64,000 bases of DNA from Alkalicoccus halolimnae (GCF_008014775.2 NZ_CP144914.1:2976001-3040000), one strand, 5' to 3'; counted from the first letter of the stretch, positions 1 through 9,209 are shown. Notes: a model not told the origin generated them from the letters alone. Program-made: numbers and translations.

Positions 1-664
1 GTTCCACAATTTTACCGTTCTCCATCACCGCTACCCGGTGACAGATTTTTCTTATGACGTGCATTTCGTGAGTAATCAGGACGATCGTGAGTCCCAATTT
101 TTTGTTTATATCGACAAGAAGATCGAGGATTGAATCTGTTGTTTTCGGATCCAGAGCGGAGGTTGCCTCATCACACAAAAGCACCTGTGGATTATTAGCA
201 AGTGCTCTGGCAATACCTACACGCTGCTTCTGCCCCCCGCTGAGCTGAGCTGGATAAGAACCACCTCTTCCTTCCAGTCCAACCAGCCGGACTAATTCCT
301 CGACCCGTTTTTTCTGGTCCGCTTTATTTACCCCTTTGATCTCCAGTGGAAAAGCGATATTTTCTGATACTGTCCGGGACCATAGAAGATTAAAGTGCTG
401 GAAAATCATACCGATTTCCTGCCTTGCTTCACGCAGTTTCTGACTGGACATGCCATTCATTTTTTTTCCTGCAACTTCCACATTTCCCGAAGTCGGAGCT
501 TCCAGCATATTCAGCATACGTATAAGCGTACTCTTTCCTGCTCCACTGTATCCGATAACTCCAAAAATTTCTCCTTTATCGATCGTTAAATCGATGTCAT
601 CGACAGCTGTTACTTTTCCATCTTTCGTTTGAAACACTTTTCCAATTTTCGAGAGCGTAATCAA
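1..664 (-). CDS. metN: Methionine ABC transporter ATP-binding protein MetN (5' part, runs off window)
   Basis: ATPase subunit of the MetNPQ-type D/L-methionine importer, acting at the inner face of the membrane. The first 221 codons are present; the rest lies beyond base 1. The start is a TTG at 664 preceded by AAGGAG, so it would be missed by an ATG-only search. Walker A reads GYSGAGKST at residues 38-46, followed by IFQHFNLL around the Q-loop, the signature LSGGQKQR near residue 141, and Walker B with [12 protein letters not shown]. The segments [10 protein letters not shown] and FQHFNLL are typical of MetN rather than generic amino-acid importers. A SAM-I riboswitch and terminator lie directly upstream, which independently supports the methionine assignment. 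The permease and binding protein would be expected beyond the left edge. Confidence 0.93.
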   Translation of the reverse strand, partial: MITLSKIGKVFQTKDGKVTAVDDIDLTIDKGEIFGVIGYSGAGKSTLIRMLNMLEAPTSGNVEVAGKKMNGMSSQKLREARQEIGMIFQHFNLLWSRTVSENIAFPLEIKGVNKADQKKRVEELVRLVGLEGRGGSYPAQLSGGQKQRVGIARALANNPQVLLCDEATSALDPKTTDSILDLLVDINKKLGLTIVLITHEMHVIRKICHRVAVMENGKIVE

Positions 665-762
665 GGTGGCAGCTCCTTTCTATAGATAAAAACCATTAAA
701 ATTAATTATTCCTATCAGCTTAGTTAGTTTAACGCACAAAAGGATTCAAGGAAAAAAAGCTG

Positions 763-797
763 TAAAAAAACCTTTCTCCCCATGATGAGTAGAAAGG
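763..797 (-). terminator. Riboswitch terminator upstream of metN
   Basis: On the minus strand CCTTTCT (797-791) pairs with AGAAAGG (777-771), followed by seven U residues (770-764). It sits between the SAM-I aptamer and the metN ribosome binding site, so it is the expression platform: SAM binding should favour termination before metN. Confidence 0.85.
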
Positions 798-814
798 CCT
801 GCTGAATAAAGTCT

Positions 815-925
815 TCCTTCTCATCTGCTGAAGGCGTACCTTCATAGGAATTGGCACCTTCAAGACCTGTGTCTCGCGGTTGCCGGGTTTCATCGGGCCC
901 ATCCCTCCACCTCTCTCGATAAGAA
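815..925 (-). promoter_or_regulatory. SAM-I (S-box) riboswitch of metN
   Basis: Read on the minus strand, this has the S-box hallmarks: CTTATCGAGAG starting P1 (about 923), then GGAGGGA, the core CCGATGAAACCCGGCAACC, GGTGCCAATTC, and GATGAGAAG closing P1 (about 824). CTTATC pairs with GATGAG. An intrinsic terminator follows at 797-763. High SAM should stop transcription of the methionine importer. The family is well established in Bacillales; the identification is from the conserved core. Confidence 0.93.
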
Positions 926-957
926 GATATTTAGTTTTCTTTTTTAGTCTAAGACGG

Positions 958-986
958 ATATTATCACTCGCTTTAACCATTGTCAA
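958..986 (-). promoter_or_regulatory. Sigma-A type promoter of metN
   Basis: On the minus strand TTGACA (986-981), a 17-nt spacer and TAATAT (963-958). It lies about 35 nt upstream of the SAM-I aptamer, which fits transcription of the riboswitch leader. Confidence 0.75.
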
Positions 987-1055
987 CTTAAAGATATTAC
1001 TGTCTGAATACCCATCAAAGAAGAAAACGCTTACTATTTTGGCTGCTTTAAAAAT

Positions 1056-1085
1056 GGCTCTCTTGAAAATATTTTCAAGAGAGCC
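1056..1085 (-). terminator. Perfect hairpin, possible terminator
   Basis: A 30-nt inverted repeat, GGCTCTCTTGAAAAT followed by its near-exact reverse complement. On the minus strand it is followed by ATTTTTAA. It lies between repeat R1 and the metN promoter and could stop transcription arriving from the right. gcvH already has its own terminator at 1385-1420, so this one may act as a backup or may belong to the repeat. Confidence 0.5.
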
Positions 1086-1100
1086 ATCAAAAAACTAAGT

Positions 1101-1377
1101 TCTGTTAAAGCTTTAGTTCTTACGCACGTTTGGGGAAAACAAACTATATCTGACAAAAAAGCTGCTTTAACCCTTAAAACTTCTCTCGTTTAAGCTTGGC
1201 CCACCAGCTTTTAAAGTAAAGTTATCTTCTGTCATCGTAAGCCGGAAAGACAAGTTCCCCTTTTTCGCGTAAGAATCAAGTCTGTTGTTGATATATATAA
1301 GAAAACTTCGCTTCAACCCGGCAGGCGAAGAAAAAAGAGCCGCGGGCAATCCAATAACAACACGGAGCTTTAACAGA
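1101..1377 (+). repeat. Interspersed repeat R1 with 12-bp terminal inverted repeats
   Basis: The ends are TCTGTTAAAGCT (1101-1112) and AGCTTTAACAGA (1366-1377), a perfect 12-bp inverted repeat. A core of about 165 bp (about 1118-1275) recurs at about 58990-59150 with only scattered differences, and begins CTTACGC and ends GCGTAAG. The right part (GTTGATATATATAAG to the AATAACAACACGGAGC end) recurs at 37616-37958. There is no transposase. It looks like a miniature, non-autonomous element. The minus-strand open frame across it is probably fortuitous. Confidence 0.7.
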
Positions 1378-1384
1378 GCCAAAA

Positions 1385-1420
1385 ACTAAAACTGCCGGAA
1401 AAATGATTTCCCGGCAGTTC
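1385..1420 (-). terminator. Terminator of gcvH
   Basis: Minus-strand stem AACTGCCGG / CCGGCAGTT around AAATCATTTT, followed by TTAGTTTTT. It lies directly after the gcvH stop codon. Confidence 0.8.
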
Positions 1421-1438
1421 CAATATGATACGTGAAGA

Positions 1439-1822
1439 TTACTCTTCGTCGATCATTTTTTTATAAGCGTCCGCATCCATAAGGTTGTCCATTTGGCTCT
1501 TATCGGAAGGTTCGATAACAATCATCCATGCTTTTTCGTGAGGTGATTCGTTCACAAGCTCTGGAGAATCTTCCAGCTCTTCATTAATTTCCACCACTTT
1601 ACCACTTAGTGGTGCGTACAGCTCCGAGACCGTTTTAACAGACTCTACACTTCCGAATGGATCTTCCGCCTGGATTTCGTCGCCTACTTCCGGCAGTTCA
1701 ACAAAAACGATATCTCCAAGCTCTGCCTGTGCAAAGTGAGTAATGCCGATCCGTACATTTCCGTTTTCTTCTTTTACCCATTCATGCTCTTCTGAATACT
1801 TAAATTCCTTAGGTACACTCAT
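1439..1822 (-). CDS. gcvH: Glycine cleavage system H protein
   Basis: Lipoyl carrier of the glycine cleavage complex (127 aa). It shuttles the aminomethyl intermediate between the P, T and L proteins and in Bacillus also serves lipoate assembly. The lipoylation motif [11 protein letters not shown] places the modified lysine at about residue 63, the usual position. The start ATG at 1822 follows GGAGGG at good spacing. It is monocistronic, with a terminator right after the stop. Its place beside an ArsC/Spx-like gene and fadEAN matches the B. subtilis yusH-yusI-fadE order. Confidence 0.96.
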   Translation of the reverse strand: MSVPKEFKYSEEHEWVKEENGNVRIGITHFAQAELGDIVFVELPEVGDEIQAEDPFGSVESVKTVSELYAPLSGKVVEINEELEDSPELVNESPHEKAWMIVIEPSDKSQMDNLMDADAYKKMIDEE

Positions 1823-1947
1823 CGTATGGATCCCTCCATCTATTATATTGGGTCGTACTTTTCCTGCCCTCTTCTTATGTAACCGGCAGTGAAGCGCTGT
1901 CTCTTTTACTATAATACATCGCGCTTCCTTCCTGCAACCGCTGCCCG

Positions 1948-2304
1948 CTATTTCCAGGCAGTTTCGTAAGCTTCTTCTTTAAATCCAACCGTCACATTTT
2001 CGCCGTCGTAAGCAATCGGACGTTTAATAAGCATGCCATCCGAAGAGAGCAGTTCCAGAAGCTCATCGTCGGAAGCCGTTCCTATTCTTTCTTTAATATT
2101 CAGCTCCCGGTATTTCTTCCCGCTTGTATTAAAGAATTTCTTAATCGGCAGACCGCTTTTTTCTTGAATTTCCTTCAGCTGCTTTTTATCAGGCGGATGC
2201 TCTGTAATATCAATTTCCTCAAAGTTCACCTCATTTTTTTCCAGCCACTTTTTTGCTTTCTGACATGTACTGCATTTAGGGTACTGATAAAATTTAATTT
2301 CCAA
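1948..2304 (-). CDS. ArsC/Spx-family redox protein (YusI-like)
   Basis: A 118-aa thioredoxin-fold protein of the ArsC/Spx/MgsR family. CxxC is at residues 11-14 (CSTC) in the N-terminal segment [14 protein letters not shown], and LIKRPI lies near the C-terminal third, as in this family. I choose TTG at 2304 as the start because AAGGAGGGG lies just upstream and the protein then begins [11 protein letters not shown], the usual family N-terminus; the longer open frame to 2382 runs through the RBS. Next to gcvH and the fad operon it corresponds to B. subtilis YusI. The physiological substrate is not established; arsenate reduction cannot be claimed from sequence. Confidence 0.88.
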   Translation of the reverse strand: MEIKFYQYPKCSTCQKAKKWLEKNEVNFEEIDITEHPPDKKQLKEIQEKSGLPIKKFFNTSGKKYRELNIKERIGTASDDELLELLSSDGMLIKRPIAYDGENVTVGFKEEAYETAWK

Positions 2305-2426
2305 TGAAACCCCTCCTTCTTTCGTTATTTTACCTTTTCTTTTCATTCTCCGCACGGGTGTTGCATCAAAACCATACAGCAATTATAATAAATCGTAACT
2401 ATTTCGATTTAAGAGGAGAGTTTTTC

Positions 2427-3587
2427 ATGAAAAAATGGACGATTATAGGCGGCGGTATTCAAGGTATAACAGCTGCCGTGCATTTACTGGAAAGAAACGT
2501 CTGTGCGATAGACGAACTATGTGTAATAGACCCGCATGAGGCTCCGCTCCATGTTTGGAAAAAGCGGACATCTAAAATAGAGATGCCTTACCTGCGTTCC
2601 TCGTTTGTGCATCACCTTTCATCCGACCCTTTCTCCCTGGAAAACTACGCTTCTTCAGACAAGGATTTTTACGGGCGTTACAAGCGTCCTTCCATAGAAC
2701 TTTTTAACGAGCACTGTGCGTATCTTATTGATAGCCTCGGTATTTCAACCTCTTGGGTTCAGGATACTGTGACTGGTCTTGAAAAAAGCGCCGGACATTG
2801 GTACGTCAACCTGAAATCAGGAAAACAGGCCGTAAGTCAATTTGTCATCCTCGCTCCAGGAGGTGGTCAGAAGCTGCATATGCCTGATCCTCTCACGGAA
2901 ACAGCTGTTCATATTTTTGATCCTCATTTTGATCTGGATAATGCAGGCAGTACACCAGCTGTTATTGGAGGCGGAATTTCAGCTGCTCATACGGCTTTGT
3001 ATCTATCCCGAAAGAAAAATAAAAAAGTGACTTTCATTAAGCGCCATCCCCTGCGCGTGCATCCCTTCGACAGTGATCCGGCATGGCTCGGCCCGAAAAA
3101 TATGCGGAAATTTACGATGATGAATAATTACGGGAGTCGCAGAAAGTGTCTTCACGACGCCCGCTACACCGGTTCCATGCCGCGGGAACTTTATTTTCGG
3201 CTGCTCCAGGAACAAAGGCGCGGCAATGTCGTGTTTCAGGACGCGCATATTACAGACTCCGTTTCCCGAAATGGTAAAGTAGAACTTTTTGATAGAAACC
3301 TCTCCTTAGGAATCTTTGATTCTGTGATCTGCTGTACAGGTTTTAAAAACAAGCTTCCCGAAGCCGGCTGGCTGCATTCTTTGATTTCCCGCTACTCTCT
3401 TCCCTGCGCCTCCTGCGGATATCCGGTTTTATCCTCTTCGCTGTTATGGGAAGATAGCTTATTTGCAGTCGGAGCTCTTGCAGAGCTGGAAATCGGCCCG
3501 GTAGCCCGAAATATTTCGGGTGCTCAGAGAGCAGCAGCCCGCATTACGGCTTTTGCAGAAGCTCAAAAAATTACCGCCGGCTTATAA
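2427..3587 (+). CDS. FAD/NAD(P)-binding oxidoreductase of unknown substrate
   Basis: 386 aa, one of the few plus-strand genes. The N-terminus has a dinucleotide-binding GGGIQG at residues 8-13 after a hydrophobic strand. A second nucleotide-binding motif, VIGGGISAAHTALYL, lies near residue 180. The stretch VICCTGFK near the C-terminal third resembles the ATG-like motif of flavoprotein monooxygenases and the SidA/IucD/PvdA-related group. The start ATG at 2427 follows AAGAGGAGAG; the open frame upstream to 2304 overlaps the divergent ArsC-like gene and is not used. It is convergent with fadE across a bidirectional-looking terminator. It is inserted in the otherwise conserved yusI-fadE neighbourhood. 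A monooxygenase or reductase role is inferred; the substrate is unknown. Confidence 0.8.
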   Translation: MKKWTIIGGGIQGITAAVHLLERNVCAIDELCVIDPHEAPLHVWKKRTSKIEMPYLRSSFVHHLSSDPFSLENYASSDKDFYGRYKRPSIELFNEHCAYLIDSLGISTSWVQDTVTGLEKSAGHWYVNLKSGKQAVSQFVILAPGGGQKLHMPDPLTETAVHIFDPHFDLDNAGSTPAVIGGGISAAHTALYLSRKKNKKVTFIKRHPLRVHPFDSDPAWLGPKNMRKFTMMNNYGSRRKCLHDARYTGSMPRELYFRLLQEQRRGNVVFQDAHITDSVSRNGKVELFDRNLSLGIFDSVICCTGFKNKLPEAGWLHSLISRYSLPCASCGYPVLSSSLLWEDSLFAVGALAELEIGPVARNISGAQRAAARITAFAEAQKITAGL

Positions 3588-3674
3588 TCGATACGATGGC
3601 TGTCTAAGCTTCCGCATTTATCATTTCAGCAGACTCCTCAAATGCTGTACGGCTCCAGCTGATGACAGAAAAAA

Positions 3675-3710
3675 GCCCGGTCTGCGTGGGGAGACGCAGA
3701 GCCGGGCCTT
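3675..3710 (+). terminator. Terminator of the flavoprotein gene
   Basis: Stem GCCCGGTCTGCGT / ACGCAGAGCCGGGC (3675-3707) followed by CTTTTCT. It is also preceded by AAAAAA, so it may stop fadE transcription on the minus strand as well. Confidence 0.8.
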
Positions 3711-3762
3711 TTCTAAGAGAGAATGTTCTTCCTGATGCCAGAAAGAATGTTTATAGTTTTTT

Positions 3763-3782
3763 TAGGACAGGGAACTGTCCTA
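3763..3782 (-). other. Short palindrome between converging genes
   Basis: TAGGACAG GGAA CTGTCCTA, a perfect 8-bp stem 18 nt beyond the fadE stop. It lacks a U-run on the minus strand, so it may be a protein-binding palindrome or a weak terminator or processing hairpin. Confidence 0.4.
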
Positions 3783-3799
3783 AATTGGATATCAAGTAA

Positions 3800-5578
3800 T
3801 TAAACGACGTAGCGCTCTTCTTCAATAACACGCTTCGCAAGTTCACGCTTCTTTTTGATCAAATCAATCGGAGTGTGACGCGTAAGCTTTTTAAGAATGG
3901 AAAGCATCGTACGAAGGCTGTCGCCGTCTTCCAGTGTAACGAGCGATTCTTTAGCAATCGATTCAATATGGTTGAATGCTTCCTGTGTATACACTTCTGT
4001 CATTAGAAGTTTCTGGGAAGTTTTTTCTGCTCCGGATTTCGCCATCGCTTTTTCCGTGCGGAGAATCATTGATTCGATATTGAAAACTTCATTTACGATG
4101 TCTGCAATATTCGCGAGAAGCTCCTGTTCTTTCTGAAGGTCCTCACCATAAGTCTGCGCGGCCGTTCCGGCAATCATCAAAAAGATCTTTTTACTGTTTT
4201 CAAGCAGATATTTTTCCTGCTCGAGCGGCTCATCGCCGACTTCCTGCGGCATCATCATCATAAGCTCTTCCTGCAGCCCCTGGGCCTGTTCGAGAAGAGG
4301 CAGCTCCCCTTTCATTGCTTTTCGCATGAGGGTGGCAGGTACGAGCATACGGTTAATTTCATTTGTTCCTTCGAAGATTCTGTTGATACGGGAGTTTCTG
4401 TACATCGTTTCAACTTCATATTCGGCCATAAAGCCGTAGCCTCCATGGATCTGCACTGCTTCATCAACTACGAAATCCAGCACTTCAGAACCGAAGAATT
4501 TGTTTAAAGAACACTCGATCGCATATTCTCCGATCGCCTGTCCAACGGCCTTTCCGTCCTGCTGTTCTTCTGCGGAGAGACTGCTGAAAGCATCTTCGAT
4601 CATACCGCCCGTCCGGTAAATTGTACTTTCCATGGCGTACGTTTTAGCTGCCATTTCCGCAAGCTTTTTCTGTATAAGGGTAAACTTTGAAATTGGCATT
4701 TTAAATTGTTTACGCTCATTCGCATATTTAGCAGAAATTTCAATCGCACGTTTTGCTCCGCCGATACATCCGACACCAAGCTTGTACCGTCCAATGTTAA
4801 GAATATTAAATGCAATGACGTGTCCTTTGCCGGCTTCACCGAGCAGGTTTTCTTTCGGAACCTTCGCGTCCTGAAGAATTAATGTTCGTGTGGACGAGCC
4901 TTTAATACCCATCTTTTTCTCTTCCGGTCCTACCGACACACCGTCATACTCTCTTTCTACAATAAATGCGGAAAACTGCTCTCCGTCGATTTTCGCATAC
5001 ACAACGAAGACATCGGCGAATCCGGCATTTGTAATCCACTGCTTCTCTCCATTGAGCACGTAATGTGTACCTTCGTCATTCAGTTTCGCTGTTGTTTTCG
5101 CGCTTAACGCATCCGAACCGGAAGTAGGTTCTGTCAACGCATAAGCAGCGATTTTTGCTCCCGTCGCCAGGTCAGGCAGATACTGCTGCTTCTGTTCTTT
5201 CGATCCGAAAAATACGATCGGAAGAGTTCCAATTCCTACGTGTGCTCCCTGAGTGAGAGAAAAGGATCCGGCAAGAGCAAATTTTTCTGTAATAAGAGAA
5301 GAGCTGATCTTATCAAGACCGATGCCCCCGAATTCCTCCGGAACATCTGCTCCGAGGAGTCCTAGTTCTCCCGCTTCTTTCAGCAGGCGGACGGAACGGT
5401 CGAATTCGTGGTTCTCAATGAACTCAATTTCCGGAACGACCTTTTCTTTTACAAAATCCTCCGTCGTTTTAGCGATCATTTTATGCTCGTCAGTTAAATC
5501 CTCCGGCGTGAAAACTGCATCTGCTGTCTGGGATTCCAGAAGAAATCCGCCGCCTTTTGCTTTTTGTGTTGTTGCCAT
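3800..5578 (-). CDS. fadE: Acyl-CoA dehydrogenase FadE
   Basis: Flavin-dependent first step of fatty-acid beta-oxidation, acyl-CoA to trans-2-enoyl-CoA (592 aa, long form with a C-terminal extension as in B. subtilis FadE/YusJ). Seen: the acyl-CoA dehydrogenase stretches YALTEPTSGSDA and WITNAGFADV, then QIHGGYGFMAEYEVE, and near residue 406 IFEGTNEINR, which holds the catalytic glutamate. I choose the ATG at 5578 (MATTQK) because GAGAGG lies about 8 nt upstream; the ATG at 5587 abuts the RBS. It is the last gene of fadN-fadA-fadE, 21 nt after the fadA stop. Confidence 0.95.
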   Translation of the reverse strand: MATTQKAKGGGFLLESQTADAVFTPEDLTDEHKMIAKTTEDFVKEKVVPEIEFIENHEFDRSVRLLKEAGELGLLGADVPEEFGGIGLDKISSSLITEKFALAGSFSLTQGAHVGIGTLPIVFFGSKEQKQQYLPDLATGAKIAAYALTEPTSGSDALSAKTTAKLNDEGTHYVLNGEKQWITNAGFADVFVVYAKIDGEQFSAFIVEREYDGVSVGPEEKKMGIKGSSTRTLILQDAKVPKENLLGEAGKGHVIAFNILNIGRYKLGVGCIGGAKRAIEISAKYANERKQFKMPISKFTLIQKKLAEMAAKTYAMESTIYRTGGMIEDAFSSLSAEEQQDGKAVGQAIGEYAIECSLNKFFGSEVLDFVVDEAVQIHGGYGFMAEYEVETMYRNSRINRIFEGTNEINRMLVPATLMRKAMKGELPLLEQAQGLQEELMMMMPQEVGDEPLEQEKYLLENSKKIFLMIAGTAAQTYGEDLQKEQELLANIADIVNEVFNIESMILRTEKAMAKSGAEKTSQKLLMTEVYTQEAFNHIESIAKESLVTLEDGDSLRTMLSILKKLTRHTPIDLIKKKRELAKRVIEEERYVV

Positions 5579-5599
5579 TTTTATCATCCTCTCTCTATT

Positions 5600-6781
5600 T
5601 TACAAAAGTTCAAATACCCCTGCTGCACCCATACCGCCGCCGATACACATCGTTACGACACCGAACTGTTCATTCCTGCGCTTCATTTCGTGAATAAGGC
5701 TCAACGTAAGCTTTGTTCCGGTACAGCCCAGCGGGTGACCGAGTGCGATCGCTCCGCCGTTAACGTTCACTTTGCTGTGATCAAGTTTTAAATGACGGAT
5801 GACCTGCAGCGCCTGGGAGGCAAATGCTTCATTCAGTTCAAAAAGTCCGATATCCTCCATGGACAGCCCCGCCTGCTTAACAGCTTTCGGAATAGCTTCT
5901 ACGGGCCCGATCCCCATAATTTCCGGTGCGACGCCGGCTACCGCAAAAGAGCGGAACTTCACAAGCGGAGTCAATCCATCCTGTTCAGCTTTTTCTTTAT
6001 CCATTACAAGGACAGAGGCTGCTCCATCACTCATCTGGGAAGCATTCCCTGCTGTCACGGTTCCGTTCTGCTGATTAAATGCTGGACGAAGCTTGGCAAG
6101 TGTTTCTACCGTCGTGTCTTCCCGGACTCCTTCATCCTGCGCCAGAACGACGTCTCTTTCTTCGAGCTTGTTGTTTTCGTTCACACTTCGAAGCGTTACC
6201 GGTACGGGCGCAATTTCCTCTTCAAAGCGGCCGTTTTTAATAGCGGCTGCTGCCCGTTTATGACTTTCTGCTGCAAAGGCATCCTGATCTTCACGGGAAA
6301 CGCCGAATTTTTTAGCTACTTCTTCAGCCGTAAAGCCCATTCCCATATAATATTCTGGAGCATGTTCCACGAGATGGGGGTTCGGTGCAATGACGTGCCC
6401 CCCCATCGGAATAAGACTCATTGATTCTGCTCCTCCGGCAATGATGGCTTCTGACTGACCAAGCATAATCCGTTCTGCTCCGTACGCAATGCTCTGCAGT
6501 CCTGAAGAACAATAGCGGTTGATCGTAATCGCCGGTACGTGCTGCGGGAGACCTGCAAGTGCGGAAATATTGCGGGCCATATTCATCCCCTGCTCCGCTT
6601 CCGGCATAGCACATCCGATAATGACGTCTTCAATCCGTCCCGGGTCAAAATCGTTTGCCCTTTTCAGCGTTTCTTTTATCGTATGCGCTGCCAGATCATC
6701 CGGACGGATGCTGGCAAACGTTCCTTTTTTCGCTTTGCCGACAGGAGTTCTCGCTCCTGCTACAATTACTGCTTCTCTCAC
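5600..6781 (-). CDS. fadA: Acetyl-CoA C-acyltransferase (3-ketoacyl-CoA thiolase) FadA
   Basis: Thiolytic last step of beta-oxidation (393 aa). The nucleophilic cysteine lies in NRYCSSGLQS (C91); the histidine and second cysteine motifs are GGAIALGHPLGCTG and TMCIGGGMG near the C-terminus. Full family length. It lies between fadN (19-nt gap) and fadE (21-nt gap from the chosen fadE start), in one operon under the FadR box at 9210-9227. Confidence 0.96.
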   Translation of the reverse strand: MREAVIVAGARTPVGKAKKGTFASIRPDDLAAHTIKETLKRANDFDPGRIEDVIIGCAMPEAEQGMNMARNISALAGLPQHVPAITINRYCSSGLQSIAYGAERIMLGQSEAIIAGGAESMSLIPMGGHVIAPNPHLVEHAPEYYMGMGFTAEEVAKKFGVSREDQDAFAAESHKRAAAAIKNGRFEEEIAPVPVTLRSVNENNKLEERDVVLAQDEGVREDTTVETLAKLRPAFNQQNGTVTAGNASQMSDGAASVLVMDKEKAEQDGLTPLVKFRSFAVAGVAPEIMGIGPVEAIPKAVKQAGLSMEDIGLFELNEAFASQALQVIRHLKLDHSKVNVNGGAIALGHPLGCTGTKLTLSLIHEMKRRNEQFGVVTMCIGGGMGAAGVFELL

Positions 6782-6800
6782 TTCTGATCCCCTCCTTCAA

Positions 6801-9185
6801 CTAGTTGCGCAGCGGCTTGCCTGTTGTAAGCATATGCTGCATACGCTGCTGGGTTTTCGGCTCCCCGATAAGGCTGAGGAACGCTTCTCTCTCTACATCA
6901 AGCAGATACTGCTCGTCTACTTCGGTACCGTATGGAACCCGTCCACCGGCCAGTACGAAAGCCAGTTTTTCCGCTATTTTTAAGTCATGTTCAGAGACTT
7001 GTCCTCCAAAACGGAGAGTTTTCGCACCGAGAAGCATCGTAGCATAGCCGCGCTCTCCGACTACCGGAATCTTCTCCCGCTTCGGAGCACGATATCCCTG
7101 CTCGTAAAGATAGAGGGCCTTATTTTTGGCATCTGTCAGAAGGTGGTCTCCGTTAATACTGATATCATCCTGCGGGCGGATAAATCCTAGTTTCTGCGCT
7201 TCGTGGGCGCTTGTACTTACTTTCGCCATCGCAATCGTTTCAAACACATTATTGGAAACTGCCTGCAGATCGACCTTTGTTCCTTCCGGGATACGGTTTA
7301 CGTGGCGGAGATACAATTCTTTATTTCCTCCGCCTCCGGGAATAAGTCCGACGCCTGCTTCCACAAGCCCCATGTACGTTTCCATCGATGCCTGAATTCC
7401 GGCAGATGGCAGGCAGACTTCCGTACCTCCGCCAAGCGTCATTTGGAAAGGCGCAGCGACAACCGGTTTTTCGGAATAACGGATTTTCGCCATTGAATTC
7501 TGGAACTGGCGCACAACGAGATCTATCTCTGGGAAGTTCATATCCTGTGCTTCCATCAGCATCATCATTAAGTTGGCACCTACGCAGAAGTTCTTGCCCT
7601 GATTGTTGATAACAAGTCCCTTATAATTTTTTTCGACTTCCTCAATTGATTTATTGATCATCTGCATGACGTCGAGGCCAATGGAATTATTAGGTGAAGT
7701 AAATTCAAGAACAGCTATGTCATCCCCAATATCGATAAGGGAAGCACCTGTATTTTTCATAATCACGTTGCTGTCATTTTTGAACGACTTCAGATTAATC
7801 ACTTTTTCATTAATATCCGCCTCGGTATACTGTCCTTTGTGATAGTACCGGGCATACCCTTCGTAGAAAGAAGTTTTTCCATCTGCAAGCATGTTTTCCA
7901 CCCACTCTGGAATCTTTTCCCCTTCCTGTTTCATCCTTGCTGTGGATTTTTCAACGCCAAGGGCATCCCATGTTTCGAACGGGCCTAGTTCCCAGCCGAA
8001 TCCCCACTTCATTGCCTGGTCCACATCGTAAATGGAATCGGCTACTTCCCCGGCCTTTTCAGCAGAGTAGAGCAGCGTAGCTTTTAATATATTCCAAACA
8101 AGCGTGCCAGCTTTATCATCCGCATAGGCAAGCGCCTGGATTTTAGCTGCTTTGCCTTTTGCCTGCTTGCTCTGCTGGACAGAAGGCGCTTTCATTTTTT
8201 TGCGCGTCACGTATTCCATTGATTCGTAATCAAGCTCCAGGATTTCGCTTCCTTCCGCTGTCTTTTGTTTTTCATAGAAGCCTCTGCCCGTTTTGCTTCC
8301 AAGCATCTTCTCTTCAATCATTTTTTCCATAAAAGCGGGAGGGTTAAATACTTCTTTTTCTTCTCCCTCTACTTTGTCGTAAACATTTTTTGCAACGTGC
8401 ATGAATGTATCAAGACCAACGACATCGAGAGTTCTAAACGTAGCGCTTTTGGGACGTCCAAGGGCAGGTCCGGTCACAGAATCCACTTCTCCGACCGAAT
8501 AGCCGCCTTTTACCATTTCCCGGACAGTTACGAGCAGTCCATACGTGCCAATCCTGTTTGCAATAAAGTTAGGTGTATCTTTCGCCTCAACTACACCTTT
8601 ACCGAGTACGTCTTCTCCGAAGCGCTTCATAAATGAAAGCACATTTTTATCTGTTTCTTTCGTCGGAATAACTTCCAGCAGCTTCAAGTACCGGGGCGGA
8701 TTGAAAAAGTGTGTGCCGAGGAAGTGTCTGCGGAAATCTTCCGTTCTTCCTTCGGCCATCGCTTCTATGGAAATTCCTGAAGTGTTGGAGGTGATAATCG
8801 TACCGTCACGACGGTATTCATCCACCTGGGCGAAAACTTTCTGCTTAATTTCCAGGTTTTCAACTACTACTTCAATAACCCAGTCCACTTCATTCAATCG
8901 GTGCATGTCATCTTCAAAGTTTCCGGGTTCAATTAAATCCGCATTTTCCTGCCGCGCCAAAGGAGCCGGTTTTTGTTTCTTCAGCTGTTGAACCGCTTCT
9001 GAAGCCAGCTTGCTGCGAACTTTTTTTGCTTCCATCGTAGCTACACTGCCCGTATTTTCCTGAGCTTCTTTCGGCACAACATCGAGCAGAAGCACCGGAA
9101 TACCAATGTTCGCCAGGTGTGCAGCGATTCCTGAACCCATAATACCGGAGCCGAGAACGGCCGCTTTTTTAATATGACGTGTCAT
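6801..9185 (-). CDS. fadN: 3-hydroxyacyl-CoA dehydrogenase / enoyl-CoA hydratase FadN
   Basis: Bifunctional enzyme of beta-oxidation (794 aa). The N-terminal NAD-binding fold has VLGSGIMGSGIAAHLANIG at residues 10-28, followed by THFFNPPRYLKLLEVI and a second dehydrogenase domain. The C-terminal part carries the crotonase fold with GKNFCVGANL and AGVGLIPGGGGNKE. The domain order (dehydrogenase first) is that of Bacillus FadN/YusL, opposite to E. coli FadB. The start ATG at 9185 follows AAGGAGG. It is the first gene of the fadNAE operon. Confidence 0.96.
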   Translation of the reverse strand: MTRHIKKAAVLGSGIMGSGIAAHLANIGIPVLLLDVVPKEAQENTGSVATMEAKKVRSKLASEAVQQLKKQKPAPLARQENADLIEPGNFEDDMHRLNEVDWVIEVVVENLEIKQKVFAQVDEYRRDGTIITSNTSGISIEAMAEGRTEDFRRHFLGTHFFNPPRYLKLLEVIPTKETDKNVLSFMKRFGEDVLGKGVVEAKDTPNFIANRIGTYGLLVTVREMVKGGYSVGEVDSVTGPALGRPKSATFRTLDVVGLDTFMHVAKNVYDKVEGEEKEVFNPPAFMEKMIEEKMLGSKTGRGFYEKQKTAEGSEILELDYESMEYVTRKKMKAPSVQQSKQAKGKAAKIQALAYADDKAGTLVWNILKATLLYSAEKAGEVADSIYDVDQAMKWGFGWELGPFETWDALGVEKSTARMKQEGEKIPEWVENMLADGKTSFYEGYARYYHKGQYTEADINEKVINLKSFKNDSNVIMKNTGASLIDIGDDIAVLEFTSPNNSIGLDVMQMINKSIEEVEKNYKGLVINNQGKNFCVGANLMMMLMEAQDMNFPEIDLVVRQFQNSMAKIRYSEKPVVAAPFQMTLGGGTEVCLPSAGIQASMETYMGLVEAGVGLIPGGGGNKELYLRHVNRIPEGTKVDLQAVSNNVFETIAMAKVSTSAHEAQKLGFIRPQDDISINGDHLLTDAKNKALYLYEQGYRAPKREKIPVVGERGYATMLLGAKTLRFGGQVSEHDLKIAEKLAFVLAGGRVPYGTEVDEQYLLDVEREAFLSLIGEPKTQQRMQHMLTTGKPLRN

Positions 9186-9209
9186 GAGAAACCTCCTTGC
9201 GTTCTATTT

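Noticed and set aside
1948..2382. Longer start of the ArsC-like gene at 2382
   Set aside because: The extra residues cross the strong RBS AAGGAGGGG and do not match the family N-terminus; TTG 2304 fits better.
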